Below are positions 1 through 9,006 of a DNA stretch of 64,000 bases, one piece after another. Origin of the DNA: Lunularia cruciata. Its lineage: Eukaryota; Streptophyta; Marchantiopsida; Lunulariales; Lunulariaceae. The notes under the pieces are model-generated. The model did no database searches. It was not told the DNA's origin and saw only the letters and a program-made list of their open reading frames with translations. A program made the position numbers and the translations under genes. The stretch spans positions 61,752,001 to 61,816,000 of the forward strand of contig OX419757.1 of the NCBI GenBank assembly GCA_948567375.1, read 5' to 3'. How positions within the stretch are numbered: the stretch's first letter is position 1; each line of letters starts with the position of its first letter.

Positions 1-1386
1 TTACAAATGATAAAAGAGAATAATATGTTATGCATACCATATCATGCTTTACTAATCTATTCATTTGACTATGTATCTATATTTAGCAAGTATAATCAAT
101 AGTTTTGGAAACTCTATGATCTCTACCATTATTGATTATGCATCTACTCTTGCATTATTAGTTGCTTTCATTTGCCAATAGCTTGCAATTAGCCTAGCCA
201 GATGTGTCATCTTCCCTACTTTCTCATGGAACAACATGTACAACTATAATATGCAAAAATTCTTTGCAAATGTAGAATCTCAATGAGTAATAGTTTGGAG
301 AAAAATAGAAAACTTTGTTTGGTTCACACTCATTTCTTTTCTTATCTATGTGTGATATTTCAATGAGTATTATAGCTAGTTTACCTAACTAGCAAATAGT
401 TGTCCTTCTTGATCATTTGTACCTATTGTTGTATAGCCACCATACTACTATAGGAAAGTTCATGCAGTTGGCATCGAGTGAGTGTACACATTAGGGAGAT
501 CCTTTGGAGAGGAGATGAGTGATTATTTGCCATAGCTTGCTACATTTCTTTGTGGGAGGTTGCAATCACTTTTCCTTTATATCACTTTCTATCCTTCTTA
601 GATGATACCCATATCTTGTGCCCATTAGAGATATAGTTCAACCCTTGTCATCTTTCACACTTAGCTTACAAACCTTTTGGTTATGAGTCTAGACTCATAA
701 ATGCAGGTCTAGAGTCCACATACAACACTCACTCACTCACTTAGACTTCCAACCTAGATTCTAGCTCTTAGTAGTGGCTTTGAGGGTATTGGGCTCCCTC
801 TGAGGAGCTAATGATTTTTGCAATTCATTTATGTCAAACACTTTATTTCAGGCTATGCTCAAGTTCATCTACTCTATTTTTTGGGGAAAACCTAGGTGGC
901 ATACTCTATGCTCACTAGATGTTATGTCCCTAGAGCCTCCTATTTGGCATGGATGTTTTCTCCCATAGAGGTACTCCTTCCCCATCTATGCACCTTTGAT
1001 CTAGAGCTTGGCTTCACAAATCTGCATTGATTGAAGATTTTTGGTTCAATTTGAAAGAATTACTTTAGCAACCATTGCACCCCACCTACAATTAGGATTA
1101 TTACATCCATCAATTTTATGGCTTTCAAACTAGTGTATATATGGTTCTACATAAAACACACATGGCACCCAAATTTTATGTTGTGCCATAGGTGGAGATC
1201 CCATTAGAGTCATGATGCTATATAGGATACAATACCTAAGATCTTACAATCCACTCATTCCCAAGTTTAGATTGAGCAATGGTTGGACTTATTGAAACTT
1301 CTTCCTAAGAGGGTGAGGGTAGACATAGCCTCATTCATGGAAAGCCAATGCACCTTGTTTGATGTGGTGGTTGTATACCCACTACC

Positions 1387-2085
1387 TTGTGAGCCAGCTT
1401 GTCTCTCATTCTTGATGAACCTCTAATGGCTATTAGAGTAGTGCACCATGGACTAAGAAGGCACAAAACTAAAATTCATCACACTCATCCAAGGCTAGAG
1501 CTCCAAGGTACCTCCGAGACTCAAAACATTTCTCACTAAAGAATTCAATAAGAGAGAGATAGTTGCAAAAAAAAGATGATGAGTACCTTCTCACCTCTAG
1601 TTTGTATACTTGTGGAATAGTTACACACCAAAGTTGCTAATTACCACATGAAGTCAAGTTACTAGGAAAAAGTCATATAAAGTCAAATGTCTAAGAGAAT
1701 ATCCAAACCCTTAGGAATAATCACCTAATCATGTGATCTTATCTTGATCCAACAACTAATAATGATTCCTTCACATGGGCTATCCTTGGACTATAGAAAA
1801 ATCCAAACCAAAAAGGTTTGTGGATCCAAGAGTTCTCAACTCTTTCCTCAAAGCTAAACACCTAAGAATAATACAAAGTCAATACACTAGAATCCAAGAT
1901 AATGGTTCTCACTCTTTCACCATCCTCTAAAGTAGAGTTATCTCTATCTTGGCTATGCCAAAATTTAGCTAATCATGGCTAATGTAGAAGCTTGCTTTCA
2001 CTCCACATAAATAGTATATCTCAACTACTTGCAATACCAAATTAAATATCACAATAGAACATACTTGCACCAATGGGTGTTATAG
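1387..2085 (-). mobile_element. Solo LTR-like repeat, reverse orientation
   Basis: Read on the minus strand, this block matches the insertion at 8203-8894. Shared landmarks are the ACTTGCACNAATGGGTGTTA-type edge at 2070-2084 (reverse complement of TGTAACACCCATTTGTGC at 8203), the CTTTCCTCAAAGCTAAACACC stretch, and the terminal TGAGCC at 1388. The ends are TG and CA type and the length is about 700 bp, as expected for a solo LTR. A third copy, split by an inversion, lies at about 35262-35448 and 36635-37145. No coding domain flanks it that would identify the parent element. Confidence 0.6.
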
Positions 2086-3174
2086 GCCACAGTCCTTGGC
2101 TAGAGTAGGCATGCAAGAAAAAGCTATGGCAATCATTACCGCTACAAAGACAAAGGACCAGTATATAAAATTACCTTTATCCCTTTGGTGGTTGAGAATT
2201 TTGGCCATCTCCACTATCTCTTTGATAGTCTCCTTTGTAACACAAGGTTCCCTGTAGAGGAGAGAAGCACTAGCTATCTTGACAACCTTGCTCACTTCTT
2301 ACTTTTGCCTCTGTGCACCCCTTGTCCTACAATGATCATAAGCATTGGGTCTTCACCAACAAACAACGGCTAATAAGGAAACACATCTAGGCCTCTCTTT
2401 CCCCATTTACAAAACATACCCTTGGAAGATCTATATCACACATCTCATGAGTAGGTTACCTTGTAGGCTAAATTATCTTTTTGTGTCCATGTTGGGATTG
2501 GGCTATTGTTTCTCCTTAACATTTAGCCTTTATTGTGTGGACCTTGTGCTCATGTCCTTCATAAGCAATTCTTGGTGCTCTTGTACTTCCTTTTTTGAGG
2601 TGTATTATTTGGCCTTTTGGCCTTTTTGCCACATCTTGAATTGAAACAACACTAAGTGCCATCCTTGATCCAAATCAAGTCTCCCTTCCAATCATTCCAT
2701 GAGATAATAATCTAATCATTTCATGGGCTAATGATCTGCTTGTGAGAGATTTGATCAAAACCATCTAGTCAACAATGGGATACTATTGGAAGTGCAAGAT
2801 GTGATGGATGGTTGCAGGGGGGTTTCAGTTGGGAATTAACGTGTATTTGTATATTTCTTGTACAAATTTTATTGGTGATCCATACAACTCTTCTGGGTTA
2901 TGATTGGAGTGATACTTGAAAGTTTTATAAATCTTTATAAGTCAAAATTGTGACCATAAGATTTTATGGGATTGATTGGTTTGCAGGTGATCATAAATCC
3001 TGATTAGGGGTATTTATAAGATTTAAATTCAAATGTGACACACATCATTCTTATAACTTCTTCCATCTCGTGGGTTGTATAGAAATTATAGGAAATGGGA
3101 ATCATGGGGTATTCAAAGTCATTACAATGTTTAATTTTTGGCACATTTTGCAAAATCATTAAAGACCACATCAC

Positions 3175-3476
3175 ATGAATATGGCGGGTTACAATATCCC
3201 AGCTCAAAACAAGATTTTGGTGGATTCATGGTGGATTGGTAACAACCACACCTACTGGGACAAGCCAGAGAAGTTCTATCCCTGCTGGTCATGGACTACG
3301 GATCGATGCACAAGGAATGACTTTCATTTTCTACTTTTGTCTTTGGGTGGAGGAGCTACCCAAGTATCATTGTTGTTATGTCTCTCTTGCATTTGGTTCT
3401 AGGCCATCTAGTTCAATCCTTTGATATGTCTCCTTCTCCAAGTGTTGACAAGATTGACACAGCGGAAACCATATAA
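3175..3476 (+). pseudogene. CYP73-like (cinnamate 4-hydroxylase) P450 remnant
   Basis: The translation contains AGYNIPAQNKILVDSWWIG, then WDKPEKFYP and RNDFHFL. After a one-base frameshift it continues RSYPSIIVVMSLLHLVLGHL, VQSFDM and VDKIDTAE. From memory of the family, cinnamate 4-hydroxylase has GGYDIPAESKILVNAWW, a PEEF motif, NDFRYLPFGVGRRSCPG and SKIDTAEKGG in the same order, so this is the last exon of a C4H-like P450. C4H is the ER membrane P450 of the phenylpropanoid pathway that makes p-coumarate. It is dead: only about 100 residues remain, a frameshift interrupts the heme loop, the heme-ligand cysteine position reads Tyr (RRSC to RSY), and a stop follows IDTAETI. A second copy sits at 38363-38655. 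Confidence 0.8.
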
Positions 3477-3790
3477 AATTTAGTCTGTTCATTAAGACCC
3501 ATCACAATATACTTGTGAAAGAGAGGATTGATTAGTTGACTTCTCCCTCACCATATCTTTAAATAGATCATGTGATTTTAGACCATAAGATTACATTGAA
3601 GAGTAAGGGAGTTGAGATCCAAATTTTTTTTGAGCTTATTTTGCTTATATGCCATGAAGGTTTTCCATATTCTTTATAAGAGATTTTAAGTTTTGTTTGT
3701 AGATTTTAAACTCTGATGGGACAAGAGGTCTTCATGACATGGTCTCATAATGAAGCCACACCATAAATGTTGTTAATGAAAGAAGAAACA

Positions 3791-4077
3791 AGCACAGACA
3801 GACCAATAAATATTGTAACCATAAATCTTTAAATCTCATGATCTATTTTATTGATCGTTGACCAATTTTACTTATAACATACATTCCCACAGTAGAACAC
3901 TAAACAAATACTAACGCTCGAATCTGATATCTGAAGTACTAAATTTATCTGTAGTTGCACCGTGTCGGGGACAGTGCAGTTCACTATCAAATTTGTAAGT
4001 ATGTGGGGTTTATGCCCCAATCCAATGTAGTCTATTATCAAGTGAAAACCAAAATGCAAAAAGAATACACGCCGCCC
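3791..4077. repeat. Left flank of gypsy insertion (segment copy 1)
   Basis: This sequence aligns with 43074-43340, where the same DNA runs on without the 10.6-kb gypsy element. The matching stretches include CTTATAACATACATTCCCAC and ATTATCAAGTGAAAACC. The homologous right flank resumes at 14642. Short ORFs here (for example on the minus strand at 3868-4164) are not supported by the second copy. Confidence 0.85.
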
Positions 4078-4740
4078 TGTCGTGCGTATATACATCGCTA
4101 CACAACATATATCACCATCAACATCATACACTATAGAAGCACAACCCACACATAAGTCATACATAGACTCTAAAGTGCCACAATAATCAGATTGCTTAAC
4201 ACTCTCAACTCAACTCAACTCAGATCAGTACTTGATCTGTCACTCTATAAACTGCCAACAACTGGGCACTGATTACAGTCAAGCCACACCCACTCAAGCA
4301 TAGAGAATCCAGGTGTCGCTCGCCGGCCTCTGTCCACCATAGCCAGGAACTCAAAGGCTCAACATCAGAGAAGTGAGCTCTCTGGAGCTCACTTCGAAAC
4401 TATACTCCCCCGGACTTGAGCTAGCACTGAAACCCTAATGGTCCCGCTGACAGCACACTCAATGATGCAAATGGTGCAAAGTGACGGTGGGCCCCACCGT
4501 GAAGTCAGTACCCTGAACACCAAATCTGACTGTCGGAAAGTAGTCCTTGAGAAACTGCTAGAATAACTCTAACTACTATCACTAGAACTCTAGTGTCCGA
4601 GCAGCTAGATGCGGAACTACAAATGGCATGACAACTGTCGTGTGTATATACATCGCTACACAACATACATCGCTGTCAACATCATACACTATAGAAGCAC
4701 AACCCACACATAAGTCATACATAGATTCTAAAGTGCCACA
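4078..4740 (-). repeat. 3' LTR region of gypsy element with extra 105-bp block
   Basis: The structure on the plus strand is block A (4078-4182), block B (4183-4633), two bases, then a second block A (4636-4740). The A copies share TATATACATCGCTACACAAC and run to AAGTGCCACA. B matches the right-end LTR at 14191-14641 over its full 451 bp. On the coding strand the inner A begins TGTGGCAC immediately after a G-rich polypurine tract. The expected LTR is therefore A+B (about 558 bp, TG...CA). The outer A is then surplus, and the other LTR lacks its A. Confidence 0.75.
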
Positions 4741-4753
4741 ATCACCCCCCTAG
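4741..4753 (-). other. Polypurine tract of gypsy element
   Basis: The minus strand reads GCTAGGGGGGTGAT directly before TGTGGCAC, the start of the inner LTR block. A G-rich purine run abutting the LTR is the usual plus-strand primer site for reverse transcription. Confidence 0.65.
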
Positions 4754-4909
4754 CTGGCGGTTAGGTCCCTCTAACTCCAGATAGCCATCTACTCTAAGTA
4801 TATGGTATACCCTCTAATGGGCAAAGATCAGGAGGCCGGGTGCTATGGAGCCCCATTGTTAGTTGCCTGTCTGCAATTTATACCATATAAAGAATGAACT
4901 AGCTATAGG

Positions 4910-5209
4910 TCAAGTACATCTAGGACATAACCACTGTCCCTGAGGAATCACCGTGAGGGGAGGAGTCATACATGCCATATGCCATCCTCTCGAACAGCTA
5001 TCACACACTAACATAGTAGCAACTCCACCATAAGAGCCACATAACATACACCTCAAGCCTGCACGTGCAAGTGCCAAGCTTGGGTCCATAGTACCATCAA
5101 TGTTTGGAAGGTGGCATGGCACACAATTGCGCACATGATCCTTCCAAACAACACCATCACGTCCTTCTAACACAAGGACTCCAGATGGCAAAACCTCGCG
5201 CACTCTCAA
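4910..5209 (-). pseudogene. Integrase C-terminal segment with PHD finger
   Basis: This 99-residue open segment starts RVREVLPSGVLVLEGRDG, which resembles the SH3-like C-terminal part of gypsy integrases. It ends in a PHD finger: CMLCG (about residues 54-58), CDSC, GWHMAC and WLCPRC. The spacing gives the Cys4-His-Cys3 zinc-binding set, with the conserved Trp two residues before the seventh Cys. PHD fingers typically read histone H3 tails. Fused after an integrase, it could steer integration to particular chromatin, as chromodomains do in chromoviruses; that role is inference. All eight ligands are intact although the rest of the polyprotein is broken. The segment just upstream (5210-5467) is also element sequence but has stops. 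Confidence 0.85.
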
Positions 5210-5467
5210 GATAGTGCGGCCTGTAGAAACATCAAGTGTCGTCGGTGCTGTCTGCTATAGATATACATAGTTGCATGGATGAAATCGACAGATCGAGGGT
5301 CTATAACCTCCTCCTCAGATGGTCGCATAGCGTAAAGTATCTCTATGCTGAGCAGTCGCCAAGTTCTCAAAGGCAATCGGCATCACTCTCCAAAAGATCT
5401 CTGCCCGCTGAGAACATGCGCTCATCCATACATCGGTGTCATCCAAGTCCAAAACTACAGTAGCATC

Positions 5468-6241
5468 TCAACGAATGGCTGCAGGTAAATCTGGATCTCG
5501 TCCACAGAGTAGAAAGTATGGAGAGAAGGATGCTAAGGAGGCTTGCCGGCTGAACCGATAGCCCATGGCCAACCAAGGTAACTGGAGATCCCAATCTCCC
5601 AAGTGGCCTCTTTGCAAACCATACTTTTGCAATCCTCTCTTCACCGTCTGAACCACTCTCTCTGCTAAGCCATCTGCCTCAGGGTGATCTCGGGATGTAG
5701 TACGATGATCAATCAAAGCCTTGTCACACAAGACCTAAAACTCTCCCAAGAACTATATACCCTGATCAGTCAAAACCTCAACTGGTGCACCAAAATGACT
5801 AAGAACTCGATCCAGGAACGAGTAAGCTATCCCTTCACTAGACTTGTCAAGAAGTGCCACCAACTCAATCCACTTGGAGAAGTGCTCCACCATCACCAAA
5901 ACATACCAATGATGTCTCACAGTCAGCGGTAAAGGTCCGGTGAAGTCCAAACTCCAACGGTAACCCAATCCCATGATAGGTAATGGGTGTAACTGTGGCA
6001 TAGGAGCATTGAATGATGCTCTAACTCGGTCACAAACCACACATCTGGCAACAAACTATTGCACGTCGGTCTGCATACCGCGCCACCAATAATGACTTTG
6101 AAGTAAGCTATATGTACGCTTTACTCCAAAATGTCCTAGCTCCTCATGAGCAAGACAGACCAACTGTGGTCTCTGTGATGGAAGTGGTACTACTTGCACT
6201 CTACCATCCTCCCATACACGCAAAAGGTGTCTACCCTCCAA
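5468..6241 (-). pseudogene. Gypsy integrase (broken)
   Basis: Three open stretches on the minus strand together form an integrase. 6241-6056 has the zinc-binding start (HEELGHFGVKRTY), continuing to CVVC across a stop. 6040-5753 has LDFTGPLP with the first catalytic Asp and ends at TDQG with the second. 5731-5468 has DHPEADGLAERVVQ with the catalytic Glu. The D,D,E core is therefore visible. TAG codons interrupt after VQ (near 6053) and just after TDQGI (5753-5755), at places where related integrases have sense codons. Integrase would insert the cDNA copy into host chromatin. Confidence 0.9.
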
Positions 6242-6256
6242 TCTGAACCGTCTAGC

Positions 6257-7090
6257 TCACTGAAGAACATGGTCTCTCTCCTTGGCCCCAACTTTGCCAC
6301 CCACAACACCAGTGTGAAGATAGTCTATCACTAAGACATCATCATGAATGTCTCGCTGAACTGTACCAATATCTTCACTCTCTAGATCTGTGACCTCAAT
6401 AACTCCTCCTGTATGTGATGAGAGAGATACCACCAAAGTCTCTGCAAATATACACAAAAAGGCCAATGCATGCCAACCTGGCACCATCTCCTCATCTGTC
6501 TCACCATGCCAACATGCTCCGGTTTGATCCTGCTGGCTAGGACATGGGTTTCTACTCAACCCATCTGCATCACGGTTCACCACTCCAAGTCTGTGAACAA
6601 CCGTGAAATCATACTCTTGTAAAATTAGAGCCCATCGTGCAAGCTTCCCCGAAAGCTTGTCGGACTCCATCAACCACTTCAGCGGTTGATGATCAATGAT
6701 GAGAGTGAAGGGGTTACCAAATAGGTAACATCGAAAATGTGCTACTACCCAAACTGCTGCCAATCACTCTCCCTCATATGAACTATACTTTGCCTCCGCT
6801 GAATTGTTGGAGAGACTAGCATAGGCCACCACAAACTCCTTCTCCTCATCATCATGCTGGGTGAGCACCGCTCCAAGCCCCAACATACTCCAATCAGTAT
6901 GAACCTGAAATGGTCGTCCCCTGATCGGTCTCCTCAAAATAGGAGCAGATGTCAACCTCTCCTTGAGCTCTACAAAAGCTCTCTCCTGCTCATCTCCCCA
7001 ACACCACTCATGTGTAAGCTTGGTCAGCTTTGTCAAGGCCTTGGCAATGGCACTAAATCCTCTAACATAGCGGTGATAGAAGTTCACCAA
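6257..7090 (-). pseudogene. Gypsy RNase H domain (broken)
   Basis: Two adjacent segments, 7090-6764 and 6763-6257, share one stop-interrupted frame. The first contains the RT thumb/connection (NFYHRYVRGFSAIAKALTKL) and the RNase H start FQVHTDWSMLGLGAVLTQ with its catalytic Asp. The second contains HFRCYLFGNPFTLIIDHQPL, LARWALILQEYDF and NRDADGLSR, all standard gypsy RNase H landmarks. The domain degrades the RNA strand during reverse transcription. Confidence 0.9.
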
Positions 7091-7162
7091 CCCAAGGAAT
7101 GCTCACACTCTGCTCACATCCGTAGGCCGAGGAATACATGCAATAGCCTCCACCTTGGTCTG

Positions 7163-7915
7163 CTAAACACCAAGTCCTCCGGGGTAGATAGTGTGACCCA
7201 AATACTTAACCTGCTCGTGGAAGAACCTACACTTCCCAGGATGTAATTTGAGTCCATGAGATCTCAACCTCTCAAACACCTCCAACAACTGTCTCTCATG
7301 CTCCTCCACAGTAGTGCTATAAACTAAAATGTCATCAATATAGCACCAAGCAAAATCCAATCCAGCTAGGATCCTATCCATGACCCTTTGGAACTCAGCA
7401 GGAGCGTTCTTCAACCCAAATGGTAAGAACCTCCACTAATATAACACATCCTTGCCGTGAGGATCAATAGCCTAAAATGCTGTCTTGGACTTATCCTCCT
7501 CCCTGATCAGCAACTGATGATATCTCGCTCAAAGATCCAAAGTACTGAAGACCTTTGCATGCCCAATCGCATCAAAAATCTCCTCCGGTGTAGGCATGGC
7601 ATACCGATCAGCCCTGGTCTGTCGGTTGATAGGACGGTAATCTCCACACATCCGCCTATCTGTATAGTTGCTATGCATATCCTTCTTGGCTGGCATCACT
7701 GTCGCTGATGCATACTCTCCATGTGAAATTTCCACCAAACTAGCCTCAAAAAGGTCACTACTCCGGCTCTGAATCAATGTCCTCTCCATATCACTATATC
7801 GATAAGGACGTCGGAAAACTGGTGTGTTGCTAGTCAGCTCAATCTGTATACCAAGTCCCTTAAGAGCACCCAAATCCTTCATACTAAAGGCAAAACAACT
7901 CGTGTGACTCCTCAA
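7163..7915 (-). pseudogene. Gypsy reverse transcriptase (broken)
   Basis: The RT fingers (7915-7529) contain VFRRPYRYS, CGDYRPINRQTRADRYAMP and FSTLDL. A TGA at 7529-7531 falls where the family normally reads LDLRSGYHQ. The palm resumes at 7414-7163 with NAPAEFQRVMDRIL, the catalytic YIDDILVYS (about 7342-7331) and KCRFFHEQVKYLGH. The region between (about 7528-7415) is still RT-like but has a stop. The YxDD box is intact. RT lies directly downstream of the solo LTR that separates it from the methyltransferase. Confidence 0.92.
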
Positions 7916-8202
7916 GAACCTCCAAACCCTCCGTCTTTCCTCTCGAGTAAGCTTGGGTCCAAGATCTGGCTCCCAAGTATCCTCTGTAACTGTAGTAGGA
8001 GTGGAAGACGTACTGACTGGTTGCTACACTGGGCCCTTGGGAGCAATAGTGACATGCTCCGACCACTAGAGGTCCCAACCTCTTTGTGAAAAACTCCCTC
8101 TACTCTGGCTGCAAGCTCCACACGTCCTCTGGCTGCATCCCATGTGGACCAAGGGTGTAATCCAAGTAGCCCACGCTCACTTGGATGGACTCCAAGTAGA
8201 CC
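7916..8202 (-). other. Polyprotein linker between methyltransferase and RT
   Basis: This sequence between the nested LTR and the RT is part of the gypsy polyprotein. The minus-strand frame reads SERGLLGLHPWSTWDAARGR and ELAARVEGVFHKE and stays open from about 8202 to the RT start region. I recognise no domain in it. It may be the tether or spacer between the methyltransferase and RT. Confidence 0.5.
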
Positions 8203-8894
8203 TGTAACACCCATTTGTGCATGTGTGTGGTATTGTGATATTTAGCTTGGTATTACAAGTACTTAAGAGATATTATTTATATAGAGATAAAGGATGGTTC
8301 TATATTAGTCATGGTTAGCTAAAGTTAGTCATAGCTAAGATAGATGGGACCTTACTTTAGAGGAAGTAGAAAAGATGAGCACCACTATTTTGGATTTTAG
8401 TGTGTTGACTTGGTATTATTCCTAGGTGTTTGGCTTTGGGGAAAGAGTTGAGAACTCTTGGGCCCGCAAGCCTTTTTGTTTTGGATTCTTCTTTAGTCCA
8501 AGGATAGCCCATGTGAAGGAATCCTTGCTTTAGTGGTTGGGTCAAGATAAGACCACATGCTTAGGGGAATATGCCCATGTGAATGGATATTCCTTTCTAC
8601 TTTTTAACTTTACTTGACTTTTAGTCTAGTAACTTGAGTTACTGCGGTAATTAGTAACTTTGGTACGTAACTATTTCACAAGTATATAAACAAGGGGTGA
8701 GGAGGTACTCATCATCCTTTCATTTGCAACTATCTCTCTCTCATTGAGTTCTCTAGTGAGTAATGTCTTGAGTCTTGGAGTGTTAGCCTTGGAGGAGTAT
8801 GATGGAGTTGGGGTTCCTTGCCTTCTTAGTCCATGATGCGCTACCATAATAGCCATCAGAGGTTCATCCTGAGTGAGAGACAAGCCGGCTCACA
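8203..8894 (+). mobile_element. Solo LTR nested in gypsy polyprotein
   Basis: A block starting TGTAACACCCATTTGTGC and ending GCCGGCTCACA interrupts the gypsy reading frame. Gypsy-type sequence is present on both sides. It is about 690 bp with TG/CA-type ends and no coding capacity. It matches the LTR-like repeat at 1387-2085 (inverted relative to this one) and the split copy at 35262-37145. Flanks read AGACC on the left and AAACC/AACCA on the right, so a 5-bp target duplication is only approximate. It is younger than the gypsy insertion. Confidence 0.75.
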
Positions 8895-9006
8895 AACCAC
8901 TCTCCCTAGTAGCTACTGGATGTGCCCCAAGAATACCATGTCCACTCGGTCCATCGCCCCCAGCATGTGCCTGAATCGTCTCGATAGGCACAAGGCTCAC
9001 AAGTGT

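Larger units (their letters stand above)
1..3790 (+). repeat. Segmental duplication, copy 1 (left part)
   Basis: This stretch is alignable by eye, in the same orientation, with 34636-39365. Position 1 matches about 34636, and the match ends at a shared stretch, AATGAAGCCACACCATAAA, near 3755 and 39343. It holds an LTR-like repeat (1387-2085) and a P450 pseudogene (3175-3476). The remainder (1-1386, 2086-3170 and 3477-3790) shows only short ORFs with no recognised domain. A short minus-strand frame near 2280-2140 stays open in both copies, sharing residues such as LLYREPC and TKETIKE. I do not recognise it, and it may be chance or a retroelement remnant. The copies differ by an inversion and by separate insertions, so this is an old duplication. 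Confidence 0.85.
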
